64,000 bases of DNA from Tetracentron sinense (Eukaryota > Streptophyta > Magnoliopsida > Trochodendrales > Trochodendraceae). The notes beneath the pieces were generated by a model. The model was not told where the DNA came from and made no database searches. It saw nothing but the letters and a program-made list of their open reading frames with translations. Positions within the stretch are counted from its first letter, which is position 1; each line of letters opens with the position of its first letter. Position numbers and translations under genes: made by a program. Shown one piece after another: positions 1 through 11,143 of the stretch. The DNA lies in assembly GCA_015143295.1 (NCBI GenBank), contig CM026567.1:7830416-7894415 (forward strand), in the 5' to 3' direction.

Positions 1-3000
1 GCTCTTGGAGCTTGTTTTAAACCATAGAGGGCCCTTTTTAGTCGATAAACTTGATCAAGGTGATGTGGATCTTCAAACCCTTTTGGTTGTTCCACATAGA
101 CTTCTTCATGTAGAATGCCATTCAGAAAGGCACTCTTAACATCCATTTGAAAAAGTTTGAATTTCATATTACAAGCCACAGCTAGAAGAATTCTTATTGA
201 TTCTAGTCTGGCTACAGGAGCAAAAGTTTCATCGAAGTCAATACCTTCAATTTGGGTATATCCTTGTGCAACTAACCTAGCCTTATTTCTTATGATAGTA
301 CCTTTTTCATCAGATTTGTTCTTGAAAATCCATTTGGTACCTATCACATTTGTATTATTAGGCCTAGGTACTAAATACCAAACATCATTCCTAGTAAACT
401 GAAGTAACTCTTCTTGCATTGCATTTATCCAATTATCATCTGCAAGAGCTTCAGCTACATTCTTGGGTTCAAAAGATGAAGTATAGCAAATGTAGCTAAC
501 TTCATTTTCAATTTGTTTCCTCGTTCTCACTCCACTTTCAACATCACCAATAATATCAGTGGAGGTGTGAGGACTCATGACCCTAGGATGTGTAGGTTTT
601 AATGGAGATGTTTGCTTATCAATAGGTGAAGTTGAAATAATTTCAACATCTTCATTTTCAGCACTTTCATCATCCTCACATTGCACATTTTCAACACCAG
701 AGTCATCCACAATTACATTTATGGACTCCATAATTGTAGAGGTTCTCAAGTTATACACTCGATAAGCTCTACTGTTGGTGGAATACCCAAGAAATATCCC
801 TTCATCACTCCGGGATTCAAATTTTCCCAGTTGCTCTCTATCCTTAAGGATATAGCATTTACTTCCGAATTCTCGAAAGTACTTTACACTAGGTTTCTTG
901 TTATTCCACAACTCATATGGGGTTTTCCTTGTTCCAGGTCTTACAAAAACTCTATTAACTATATAGCAAGCAGTGTGAACTGCCTCAGCCCAGAAATGAG
1001 AAGCTAGATTGTTGCTATGAAGCATAACTCTAGCCATCTCTTGGAGAACCCTGTTCTTCCTCTCTACTACACCATTCTGCTGAGGTGTAATAGGTGCAGA
1101 AAATTCATGTTTGATACCAGACTCATCACAAAAGTCATTGTACTTAGAGTTTTCAAACTCCTTTCCATGATCACTTCGAATTCGAGTGATTGGGCATCTT
1201 TTCTCATTTTGAATTTTCAAGCAAATACTTTTGAAATTGTCAAAAGCATCGGATTTCTCTCTTATAAATGCCACCCAAGACATTCTAGAGAAATCATCAA
1301 CCATGACTAGGATGTATCGCTTTCCACCTAGACTTTCAGTTCTTGTAGGACCCATAAGGTCCATATGAATTAATTCCAGTGGATATGAAGTAGCAATACT
1401 TGAAGTCTTCTTATGTGGGGTCCTAATTTGTTTACCAATTTGACATGGCCCACACACAGCAGTAGAAGGCTTTCCTAGTTTGGGAACACCTCTCACAAGC
1501 TCTTGCTTAGAGATTTTACATAGGTCTTTGAAGTTCATGTGACCTAGTCTTCGGTGCCACAAATCAACCTCCTCAATTCTAGTCTTATAACAGACATTTG
1601 AGGGAATAGTACTGGGAGTTAAGCCGTAGCAATTGTCAGTGGTTCTCAATCCTTCTAGAACACACTTACCTTTACCATTAATGACTAAGCATTTATTTTG
1701 GGTAAAGTGCACAGCATGATTATCATCACATAGTTGACTTATGCTAATTAAATTAGCTTTCAGTCCTTCAACAAACAAGGCATCTTTCAATTTAGGTATG
1801 CCTGGTGAATTGATGATACCCTTTCCTTTGACTAATGACTTGCTTCCATCACCAAAAGTAACAGTCCCATCAGGACAGTCCTCAAATTGAATAAATAAGG
1901 ACTTGTTACCTGTCATATGCCGAGAACACCCACTATCGAAGTACCACATTTCTGTGTTTTGGGCTTTCAAGGCAGTATGAATGACAAAGCACTTAAGGTC
2001 TTCCTTTCTCACATACACAGTCTTTAAACTTTGTTTAGATCTTTGATCATTAATCTGTGTAGTAGAGACCTTTTTCCTTTTTGTCCTCCTTGACCTTTTT
2101 CTGTTTTGTTCAGTTCTAGTTTTGTGATAAGTCAAATTATTTCCTCTTGAATAATCATTTGGAATAAATTGACCAGTCCTTGTCCTAGAGATTTGAGCAA
2201 TTCTGTTAACATCATCGCTCAACATTCTAGACTTTTCAGCTAGAACCTGAATCTGCCTTTGAAGAGTCCCTTGACTCAGATTTTGGTTCCATGAACCATT
2301 TTGGGGAGCTCTCCTAAATGCATTACAATTAGGTCGAATGTGACCTCTCACACCACAAAAGTGACATGTGGGTATGAATCTTGGTAGAGGAGGAAGATTT
2401 CTTCTAACTGGAATTTGATTCCTTAAAGCATTCACTCTAGGAGCTGTATTTCTCGGCTTTACAATATTTGTATAAGCCTTAGTACTTGATGTAGAAGGTA
2501 AATTGTCTTTGGATTCAGAATGTATTGGCTCAAACACTGCACTAGCCATTGTTCCAACAGCTAAAGGACCAGTTGGTGTGTCAACATGTCCTATCCCAGA
2601 TCTACTAGAATTTGATCCATACTTTCTGACTAATTCATCTAGACAGCTGGTGTTACCAAACATTCTCACTTCTTTTTCAAGAGTATAGACCTTCTGAATC
2701 AAGTCAGTCTTGTCTTTAAGGGTAATTTGGTGTTCTTTTTCAAGAAATTTCACCTTATCAACAAGAGAGACTTTAAAAGTTTCCAGCTCCATTTGCAGAG
2801 TTTTTAACTCTTCAATTTCTTTCATGGAAGTGTCTCTATCATTTTCTAATTTTCTGACCACATTAGTCAATGAGACATTCTCTTCCAAAAGACATTGAAC
2901 TTTTATAACAAATGCTTCTTTTTCATTTTCCAACTGACTAACTAGTGCACTCTTCTCTTCTGCTACTAGTTTACAGATATCTCTTTCATTTTGAATGAAT

Positions 3001-4260
3001 TTGAGTTTTTTGCTCAAAGAGATTTTTGTTTTAGTCAGTTTTAAACTTTCAGCATACAACTTATCATAAGTTGTTTTCAAATCTTCATCACTTTCAGAGT
3101 CAGTTTGACTCTTCTGTAAGTCATCACTTGACTCAGTATGAATACTTTCATCACTTCTATCCTTTTCATCAACCGCAGAGGTAGTCTCAAGAATCCCAGA
3201 TAGGGAAACAGTGAAAGCCGTATGATTTCCAGTATCTTCATTTGAAGAGGAACTGTTCGATTCTTCATTCTCGGAATCACTGTCATCCCAACAGGCATTC
3301 ATCACCTTGCCCTTACTCTTCTTCTTGTTAGGACAGTTAGGTGAAATATGACCGAAGCCATGGCATTCATAACATTGAACACCTTGGGATTTCTTGTCGC
3401 CACTTTTGGAATTTTTCTTGTTTTCCCAGGGCTTAGACTTTGACTTATCAAAAGATTTTCCTCCCTGTTTGGGATTAAACCTCTTTTTCGTTCTAAAAAA
3501 TTTTCGAAATTTTTTAACGAAAAGAGCCATTTCTTCCTCATTCATTTCTCCATCACTGTCATCCTCATCCAAAGTTTCCTTGATGGTTTTCAAGGCTAAA
3601 GATTTATTCTTCTTGGATGGACGTAGATTGAGTTCATAGGTTTGGAGTGATCCAACCAATTCCTCAATCTTCAGAGAGTCAACATTTTTACTCTCTTCGA
3701 TTGCAGTGACTTTGGGTTGAAATCTCTCTGGGAGAGATCTAAGGACTTTTCTAACTATTTTGGACTCAGATATTTTCTCACCTAAATTGAAACTAGCGTT
3801 GACAATGTCACTAAGTTTTGCATAGAATTCATCAAAAGTGTCATTGTCGTCCATGTTTAAATGTTCAAATTTGGTGGTTAACATTTGGAGTTTTGAGATT
3901 TTAACAGTGGTAGTACCCTCATGGGTAATTTCAAGAATGTCCCAAGCCTCCTTTGCTGTTTCACATGAAGAAATTCGTCTGAATTCCTCAGCAGTGACTG
4001 CAGTAAAGATAGCATTGAGACCTTTAGTGTTCCATCCACTTGAATCAAGCTCTTCTCTGGTCCATTCATCAGAATATTTGACGACAGTCAAATCACCTAC
4101 AGTTTTTACGGGCGTAGTCCACCCATTCTGTATAGACATCCAAATTCTCTCGTCAATTGATTTGAGAAAGGCTCTCATTCTGGCTTTCCAGTATGCATAA
4201 TTATTTCCATCAAAAAGTGGGGGACGAGAGACGGATCCTCCTTCTCTTAGAGTACTCATG
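1..4260 (-). CDS. copia gag-pol polyprotein, open to the window edge (partial)
   Basis: One frame of 1420 codons runs from the ATG at 4260-4258 to position 1; segments I translated along its length hold no stop. Approximate residues: gag/UBN2 capsid 1-230; CCHC knuckle near 291-305 ([14 protein letters not shown]); coiled coil 390-550; second CCHC near 631-645 ([14 protein letters not shown]); protease near 770-785 ([13 protein letters not shown], active Asp about 775); GAG-pre-integrase near 895; integrase HHCC then catalytic Asp near 965, Asp near 1022 (RSDHGKEF) and Glu near 1065 (NGVVERKN); RT fingers from about 1310, ending at LKQAPRA at the edge. The RT YVDD box and RNase H lie outside. 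The start is chosen as the first ATG after the primer site, opening MSTLREGGS as in E3. This is the only element here with no visible lesion, so it could be autonomous. Confidence 0.9.
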
Positions 4261-4312
4261 ATCACGGATAATACAGGATCACACTTAAGGGATTAGCCTT
4301 ATCAGTGAACTC

Positions 4313-4324
4313 GCTCTGATACCA
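4313..4324 (-). promoter_or_regulatory. E1 primer binding site (initiator Met-tRNA)
   Basis: The minus strand reads TGGTATCAGAGC two bases inside the LTR boundary, the usual copia primer site complementary to the 3' end of plant initiator methionine tRNA. The same 12 bases recur in E2, E3, C1 and G1. Confidence 0.92.
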
Positions 4325-5006
4325 ATTGAAATTTATCCAGATCAATGATCTCTAAGACCTAGAGGGGGGGTGAATAGGTCTATCTAATAATTTCTAACCA
4401 ATTTTAATTTTTCAATTAATATGTTTAAAAATCAATGATTAACTCAATCAGACAATCCACACAAATCAAACACAGACGATTTTTACGTGGAAAACCCTAA
4501 CGGGAAAAAACCACGGGACCTTGTCCAGCAATAAACTTCACTATGAAAAGATATCAAGTACAAGATAAGACCTTACCAAAACAGAAACTATGTTCCTAGG
4601 TATAGACTCTTACTCTTGATTTCCACGAACCAGCAGGTTCGATCTCCGCCTTAGCAGCTTCAGTTCCACACCGACCAAATCTTTTCAAGCAACTTCAAAT
4701 CCACGATCACACACGATCGATCTCCTTCCACGAAGGCTCCGGATCAAACACCGGACACACACACAAGGTGTAGGGTTGTGAATCAATTTAGTAAATTTCA
4801 AACCCTAGAGGGATCTCATACAGATCTGAGATCACACAATGCAAGATCAAAGATTTTAATCTATACTTGCATTCTCTAGGATCTAAGAAAGAGGAGGGAT
4901 CACAAAGATCTAATTAAAAACAATTAGAAAAACCCTAGAAGAGTTTCTCAGACCTCTACTCTTTCAAAAATTATCAAAGACACGAATTAGGTCTCTCAAA
5001 AGTTGT

Positions 5007-5015
5007 TTATATAGG
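5007..5015 (-). promoter_or_regulatory. E1 LTR TATA box
   Basis: CTATATAAA on the minus strand, about 44 bp downstream of the palindrome array and well upstream of the conserved R/U5 block. Position and context fit the core promoter of the element. Confidence 0.65.
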
Positions 5016-5058
5016 GTTAAAAAAAGAATCCAGAAAAAGAAAAATTCTTTTTACGGGG

Positions 5059-5243
5059 ACCGATCGATCGGTGCTCACAACCGATCGCTCGGTTCACAAC
5101 CGATCGATCGGTTCTAATGACCGATCGCTCGGTCTTAAAACATCTCTCTGGAAATTTTCCCCATACAAATATTTAGTCCAGTCGATAGCCACCGATCGCT
5201 CGGTAGGCCACCGATCGATCGGTCGCAATACCGAGCGATCGGT
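5059..5243 (-). repeat. E1 U3 palindrome array (7 x ACCGATCGMTCGGT)
   Basis: Seven 14-bp sites begin at 5059, 5080, 5099, 5120, 5191, 5210 and 5230, alternating ACCGATCGATCGGT (perfect palindrome) with ACCGATCGCTCGGT or its reverse. Spacing is 19-21 bp, about two helical turns. A spacer at about 5143-5175 splits them four and three; on the minus strand it contains GTATGGGGAAA and CCAGAGAG. The same cassette in the same sense occurs in the gypsy G2 LTR at 54742-54926. An enhancer role is inferred from its place just upstream of the TATA box. Confidence 0.85.
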
Positions 5244-5559
5244 TGAGACAGAATTTTTGCCAAAATTAATTCATTTTATTTTTATTTGATTCAACTAAGA
5301 TCAAATAACTTTGGTAGGCTTAAATCTATCCTCCTAGGTATTTTTAGAGTTATCTAAGTCAAATCAAACCTAGGTAGGGGTCTCTAAGTCCATTACCTGT
5401 CTAGATCCGGAGTAGAACCTTTTTCTTCTCTTTCTTCTATCTTCTTTAAGCTTTAGCTCTTCTCTTCTTTTCTGACAAGTTGAACATGATTCGAGGACTC
5501 GACTCAACTGACCTATCTAATGATCACGGAATTTGCCAACACCTATTTAGGGATTTACA

Positions 5560-5766
5560 AAAGAGTTGAGAATCATAAGGATAATTCAGATTATGTAGGT
5601 TAATTTTAATTACAGATTTTAATTGATGTTCAGTTGAAGTATTTAATGAAGAAATTTTTAAGTTCAGACTTTGGTATGCCATTAAAGCTTATTAAATGGA
5701 TTAAGTCAAGTAAGTCACGTGCCAAAGTTTCACATTCTCCTAGGGGGGATCTTGGGGCATGATAGG
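5560..5766 (+). repeat. Relic of a Tekay-type gypsy LTR 3' end
   Basis: From about 5690 to 5764 the text (GTCAAGTAAGTCA, CCAAAGTTTCAC, CTCCTAGGGGGGATCTTGGGG) follows, in order, the last ~75 bp of the G1 and G2 LTRs. No primer site follows and the terminal CA is mutated, so it is a truncated relic. Nothing else is recognisable from 5560 to 5690. Confidence 0.4.
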
Positions 5767-6640
5767 GACCCTCTTAAGGATAAATTTCTTATTTCGTAAA
5801 ACAATCTAACCTTTACCATGAAAGTATGCCTTTTTAATTTTAGAAAAACAGTTCTTGGGGGGCATATTTTGAATCCCAAGATCTGACTAAGATTCTCATT
5901 GACTTTATTTAATGAAGGTTGAAATAACATTCACCTTTGCGACTTTGAAATTGTTAAGTTAAATCCACATTAGAACAGTACTCACAAAACTTCACAAGTG
6001 TCAAGTCTTCTTCGCATTTCATACGAACCTTCTTTTCCTTTAAAGCTTTCTCTAATGGAAGCTAATGGTCCTTCCAAATTCAAGCTCTTGGATCTTGAAT
6101 TAAAGATCATTTCTTGATGAACAAGAATGACTTGATTTTCTTCTTCTTGATAATCAAACTAGAAAAACAAGAGAGAAGAAAGGAGGGATGTGTGACCATA
6201 CACTTCAAGAGAGGAGGGAGAAGTGGGTGTGAACTTTGAGGAGATGGGAGAGAAAAACGTGGAGGATAATCTACCTCTCCCAAGGGTTGGTGTCCACCTA
6301 TATATATGTTCCCTTCTTGGTTGCTTGAATTGCAATCCAAGTATAACACCTCAACCTTATCATAATTCAATTAGGATTCCTCAATAGTTTCCTTTCTTGA
6401 TTATTCTCCAAATCCAATTAGGATTAATCTTAAAAGAAACTAACCTTATCCATTAGTAACTAACTAATCTTATCCTTATTTAATAAGGAATCTTTAATTA
6501 ATAACTAACTAATTATTGATTAGTAACAAACTAATAGAATTCCTAACAATTAGGGAATCTTTAATTAGTAACTAACTAACTAACTAACTAATCTTATCCG
6601 ATAAGGAGTCAATTAATTAGAAACTAATAAAAAATAAGGT
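5767..6640. other. Unclassified AT-rich flank
   Basis: No coding potential recognised. A TATATATA run lies near 6298-6305 and could be a minus-strand promoter of an old LTR. From 6420 to 6620 a low-complexity block repeats AACTAACTAAT-like words. The short open frames here have no domain or composition signal and are not called genes. Confidence 0.5.
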
Positions 6641-7149
6641 TGTTAGCCTCAAGGTTACAACCTTGGGTACCCCTACTAATTTTAATAATAACACAATAAA
6701 GAAATGAAATTTAAAATACTAATAAATGTGATTAAGTGTTTTAGCATTTTAGATTCTAAGAAAGAAAGCACTCCAATCATTGTAAAAGGATGAAAATTAT
6801 CCCAGAGCAAGTTCAACTCAAAGTATACAATTGAAGACTCAAGATAAGACCATAGTCCAAGTTGGGTCCTTGAAGTTATGTCAAATCATCAAGACCCAAG
6901 ATCATCTCTCAAGAAGCTTGTAAAGTGTATTTTCATTTTTGCTTTTAGAGTTTCTAGGACTTATGTAAGAAGTCCTGAAAAGTTATGGTAAGTTGAAAGC
7001 TCAAAGATCATAGATTGACCTTAGGTGCTTAGGACACTTTATATTCATCATTCTAAGGCCCTAAGAAATCATAAAATCATATTAAAACATAGCCAATTAA
7101 CCTAGGAATTCATTCCCATCTTTGTGGTTTGATTCAAGACAGAATTCAA

Positions 7150-7340
7150 AAAATCCATTCTGAATTCGTTGATGAATTCTCAGAGCCATCTGACTTCGGT
7201 GACAAATTCAAGTGGGAACTCTACTTCGTCGAGGAATTAAAGCCTGAAACTGAAAAAACGTTATAATGGCTAGTTTTCAATGGGCTAAAATGCATTAAAT
7301 GTTTCACCAACGGCTAAATTGGATCATGTGCTATAAAAGG
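7150..7340 (+). promoter_or_regulatory. C1 promoter region: decayed palindromes and TATA box
   Basis: GCTATAAAAGG at 7330-7340 is the TATA box. Upstream, 7155-7240 holds three or four diverged copies of a TTCGTCGACGAA-like motif (TTCGTTGATGAATT, CTTCGTCGAGGAATT). The inverted LTR keeps better copies, so these are eroded forms of the same array. Confidence 0.6.
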
Positions 7341-7426
7341 AGTTTTTTTTTTTTTTTAATAAAAACCTCTCAGAGGGAGAGGGGGGTTTGGCAGACCCCT
7401 ACCGGTTTATTAATAAATAAGAAACG

Positions 7427-7600
7427 GGGGGGGGGGGGGGGGGGGGGACATAAAACCTTACCCCTAAAGACACACAGACACTACAAAAAATTAGAATAAA
7501 AAGGGGGGGGGGGACATAAAAGCTTACCCCTACGAACAATGACAGGGGGGACATAAAACCTTACCCCTAAAGACTCATAAACACTACAAAGATAATAACA
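7427..7600 (-). repeat. LINE 3'UTR tandem repeat with a G21 homopolymer
   Basis: Three imperfect copies of a G-run followed by GACATAAAACCTTACCCCTA occur near 7447, 7511 and 7546. The first G run is about 21 bases. The run lies in the LINE 3'UTR (C-rich in its own sense). Confidence 0.7.
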
Positions 7601-7639
7601 ACCTTTATTTCCTGACTGTTCTAAAGTTCCCTAAACCCA

Positions 7640-8685
7640 ATTTATCCATATGAAGAAGAGTTTTAATTTTCCTCGGGATAGAGAAGTAAGAATGATAGAC
7701 CGCTGAAACCAAATTATCACAACCCATGTTAGCCAGGCCATCAGCTACTACATTAGGTTCTCGAAAATATGATTGAAAGTGATATCATCGTGAAGAAGCT
7801 TCTTAATCTTTTTATCCCAGTACCAATATTTCCAAGACATGGTAGCTGACCCATTCCACATATCAACCAAAATTTTAGAGTCTGATTCAATAATAACATT
7901 TTGAATATGAAGGTTCTTACAAAGCATCAATCCATCTAGTAGGGAACGCGATTTAGCAATCTAGTTACTGCAATTTCCATAATGAGAATAGAAACAGGCT
8001 AAAAAATTACCTTGCTGATTTCAAATAATACCACCTCCTCCAACAATACCTGGGTTGCCTTTAGAGGCACCATCAATGTTAAGCTTGAATTTGCCTCGAG
8101 GCGGAGAAAGCCATTTAACAAAAATACTCCTATTCCTATCAAACAAGAAAGAGTTAGAGTGGAAATAATCTTGTATATTGAATTGGTTATTCGCACTAAA
8201 AGAAGCAATATCCCAAATCTTTCGCTGAATATTATCAATCAAAACTCTAGGATGACGATTCTTAGAGTCATACTTCCTCTTGCATCTTTCCGACCATAAC
8301 TCCCAAACAATCAAAGCCGGCAAAAGAATGAAAAGATCAATATGCCTGTTATTCACCACTCTGAACCATCTATAAAGACAACATTGGATGGTATCATGAG
8401 TATAATAAGGAATATAGCAACGGGAATAAAAATCTCTCCAAAGAAATTGAGCGATATCACTTCTAAGAAGGAGATGATTTGAACTTTCTATGCAAGGAGA
8501 GTTGCAGCAGAAGCATTTACTAACCATAGGAATACCCAAATTTTGAATATCTGAATCAGTAGATAGAGCTTTATGCATAATTTTCCAGCAAAAAACACTG
8601 ATTTTGGTAGGGATAATCGAATTCCACACTGAAGGAGTCCAAAAAAGATCAATTTTGGACTCCCTCAATAGATTCCAAGCCAAGT
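7640..8685 (-). pseudogene. LINE ORF2 C-terminus: RT zinc-binding region and RNase H
   Basis: A 220-residue stretch opens inside the insertion and carries a zf-RVT-like Cys/His region (CFCCNSPCIESSNHLLL) with preceding WNSIIPTKISVFCWK, then an RNase H start (FKLNIDGASKGNPG, first catalytic Asp). A TGA follows at the GGGGII position, a TAG about 25 codons later, and the frame shifts near 7757 before a final REPNVVADGLAN-like RNase H segment. The initial Met is contributed by LTR sequence and is not a real start. The combination is the plant non-LTR ORF2 C-terminus. It is a dead fragment. Confidence 0.8.
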
Positions 8686-9332
8686 GAACTAATAACAACA
8701 CTTGATCACTACAATAACTCTTATTGATCCCTCATGCATTGTTTTTTATTTCTCACTCACTCACATACTTAGAAATCCCCAAATTACTCTTGAGCTTATT
8801 CAACTTCATTCTCTTTTAAGAAACTTTATCAGAGTTTGTACTTCACTCTTATCCAGCTCATTGAATGAGCTTTTCTTTTCAGATTTTCAAATCCAAACTC
8901 ATTTTTTGAGGTTAGTCAAGAATCTAGGATTCTTGTACTGAAGCTCCAACTTCAGTTTTATCAGGAGAGGGAGGTGCTCTTGAAAGGTTTCAGCTCGGCC
9001 TAAAGAAGAGCTTGTAAAGGTTGTATCTCGACCTATAAGAGAGATTATAGAGGTTTGGGCTTCACCTATGAAGGAGTCTGTGCGATTAAGGAATTGTGGT
9101 GAATCCTCTAGCTGGGAACATGAGGTGGTGAGTAGGCTGGATTGCTGAACCTCATGACCAAATCATTGTGTTTGTTTCTTCTAACTCTTATCTTGTACTT
9201 TCAACACTTTTTTTGTTTAATCTTGTGTTGTAAATAATTTTTAATTCTGCACCTTAGACTTAGAGTCCATAATTTTTAAATCTGCTAGAAACCTTATTCA
9301 CCCCCCCCCTTTAGGGTGACCTGGCTAACAAT

Positions 9333-9345
9333 TGGTATCAGAGCC
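9333..9345 (+). promoter_or_regulatory. C1 primer binding site (initiator Met-tRNA)
   Basis: TGGTATCAGAGCC two bases after the LTR end at 9330. Confidence 0.9.
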
Positions 9346-9390
9346 TAATACTCTAGATAAATTTGAAAAATCTGAGTAATCGATTTTATA

Positions 9391-11143
9391 ATGCCAAACA
9401 ACATTTTTGCAACAAGCCTAGGAGAATGACAGTCAACCACCAAACCTCTATTGTTCAATGGAGAGAACTATAATTACTGGAAAACCAGAATGATGTATTA
9501 CATCCAAGCTCTAGATTATGAGTGTTGTAGGGTAATAGTCAATGGCTCCCTAATTCCATTTAGGATTAGGAATAGGCGTAATCGGACCTGCTCTTTCCAC
9601 AAAAATTGTAAATGATGTTAGAATCCCCAAAGTAGAGGAAGAATGGAATGATGCTGATATTAAGCTCATTCAAATCAATGCTAAAGCCATTAGCAACCTC
9701 TTTTGTGCCCTAAGCCCTCAGGAATTTAACAGAGTCCCTGGATGTGACTCTGCCAAGGAAATCTGGGATAAGCTTAAAGTCACCTATTAGGGGACTAACT
9801 AGGTTAAAGAAGAAAAGATTAGCATGCTTGTTCACAAGTATGAATTATTTAAAATGGAAAAAGAAGAGTCTATTGATGATATGTTCACCAGATTTACTAA
9901 TATTTTAAATGATCTAAAATCTCTGGGTAAAGTGTATTCAAATGTAGAAAATGTGAGAAATATTTTGAGATCACTGCCCAAGGAATGGACTTCAAAAGTT
10001 ATAGCAATCCAAGAAGCTAAGGACCTAACCAAGATGCCTATGGATGAGCTATTGGGATCTCTAATGACCCATGAGGTCATAATGAAGGATCAACTGCCTA
10101 ATGAAACAAGAGCCAAGAAAGGGCTGACCCTCAAGATAACTCAATTAGAAGAAAGTGATGAGGAATCCAGTAGTGATGATGATGACATTGCCTTAATGGA
10201 AAGAAGGTTCAAGAGGTTTCTTAAGCACAAGAAAAACTTCAAGAAGAGACCATACAAGAAGGAGTTCACAAAGGAGGTATCTAAGGCTGAATCAAGCAAA
10301 AAGGAGCCCCTCACCTATTATGAGTGCAAGAATCTTGACCACATAAGGACTGACTGCCCTCAACTCAAGAAGAGCCAAAGATTCAAGAAGAAGGCTATGG
10401 TGGCTACTTGGGATGACTCAGAAGGGAGCAAGTCAGAAGATTCTAGTAATGAAGAAGTGGAAAGTCTGTGTTTAATGGTAAATGAGGATGATGTAACTTC
10501 TATTCCAAATGACTCTCTTTCTTATGATGAAATAAAGGATGCATTTGATGAGCTTTACATTGAATTTGGTAGAATAGTCAAATTAAATAAATCTTTTAAA
10601 AAGGAAATCCATACTCTCTTACATTCATGTGAAACTTTGCAAAAAGAAAAAAGCATGTTAGTTGATGAGAATGAGGAATTGAATAAGAAATTGAATAAAA
10701 TTCAAAACCCTCCTCATGACTCATCTAGTGAATGTGATAAGCTAAAAGCAAAAGTCAAAAACTTAACTAATACCATTCTCATATTCACTAATGGTCAAAA
10801 GAACTTAAAAAGACTCTTAGGACAACAGAGATGTGTTTTCAACAAAGCAGGACTTGGTTATAACGATTTTTCAAAACAAAAAGATTATCAAAATTTCTTT
10901 TTCAAATTAAGTAGTAACCAAACTCCACCTACTACTTCATTTTATAATGATAAAATAGTTAAAAGGATTTGGGTTCCGAAAGGAACATTTTCTGCTTCCA
11001 AAATTGACCATGGACCAAAAATGAAATGGGTTCCCAAGGGAACTAATCCTCCCAAGAACCCCAAAAGTCAAGTTAGGTTCCAACCAAAGTTGTTTGGGTA
11101 TCAGGGGGAAAGTATCTTGGAGTTACTTGAATTGGCTGTGTAG
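9391..11143 (+). pseudogene. C1 gag, disrupted
   Basis: ATG at 9391 is the first after the primer site and opens MPNNIFATSLGE, but a TGA follows at once. The reading then continues through FNGENYNYWKTRMMYYI (N-terminal gag motif), breaks near 9550, has a TAG near 9788 and is open from 9824 to 11143 (439 residues). That part holds UBN2-type gag (LPKEWTSKVIAIQEAKDL), an acidic Ser/Asp block, a knuckle with a Cys-to-Asn/Leu change (YECKNLDHIRTDC), and a coiled coil at residues 240-330. It ends in TAG just before protease. Typical copia capsid protein, now non-functional. Confidence 0.8.

Larger units (their letters stand above)
1..5559 (-). mobile_element. Ty1/copia retrotransposon E1 (5' LTR, gag-pol; 3' end outside window)
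   Basis: Read on the minus strand the order is 5' LTR (5559-4327), primer binding site, then one gag-pol frame that reaches the window edge inside reverse transcriptase. Protease, integrase, RT order (integrase before RT) is diagnostic of Ty1/copia. The two CCHC knuckles and long coiled coil in gag match E2 and E3, so all three are one lineage. RT palm, RNase H and the 3' LTR lie left of position 1. No target-site duplication can be checked because only one end is visible. Confidence 0.94.
4327..5559 (-). repeat. E1 5' LTR (1233 bp)
   Basis: The minus strand runs TGTAAATCCC (5559) to AAATTTCA (4327), with TG/CA ends and the primer site immediately after. The R/U5 half (about 4480-4520) holds a block, ACGTGGAAAACCC and CCACGGGACCT, shared with the E2 LTRs and the inner LTR at 34 kb. 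U3 holds a TATA box at 5007-5015 and a palindrome array at 5059-5243. Only one LTR is in view, so age cannot be estimated. Confidence 0.9.
7346..8685 (-). mobile_element. 5'-truncated LINE inserted in the C1 LTR
   Basis: On the minus strand it starts abruptly at 8685 in ORF2 coding sequence and ends with a poly(A) tail, seen as a T run at 7346-7358. Both flanks are C1 LTR sequence that is continuous in the inverted copy; about 9 bp of the LTR are missing at the junction, so a clean target duplication is not visible. 5' truncation with an A-tail is typical of target-primed reverse transcription. Confidence 0.8.
6641..9330 (+). repeat. C1 5' LTR, interrupted by a LINE
   Basis: Starts TGTTAGCC at 6641 and ends CTGGCTAACA at 9330, followed by the primer site. 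The reverse complement of 12119-13588 aligns to it in two blocks, 6641-7345 and 8686-9330, which defines the LINE insertion between them and a native LTR of about 1.35 kb. A C10 tract at 9301 precedes the LTR end. The TATA box at 7331 lies directly before the LINE. Confidence 0.85.

Noticed and set aside
4313..4324. tRNA-Met-like sequence at several places
   Set aside because: Only the 12-13 bases complementary to the tRNA 3' end are present next to LTRs; these are primer sites, not tRNA genes.
5059..5243. CRISPR-like regular spacing of a short repeat
   Set aside because: Plant nuclear retrotransposon context, palindromic units with ~6-bp gaps, no cas genes; not CRISPR.
6107..6370. 87-codon open frame on the minus strand
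   Set aside because: Low-complexity Leu/Ser/Pro and Lys runs overlapping a TATA-like region; no sign of coding.
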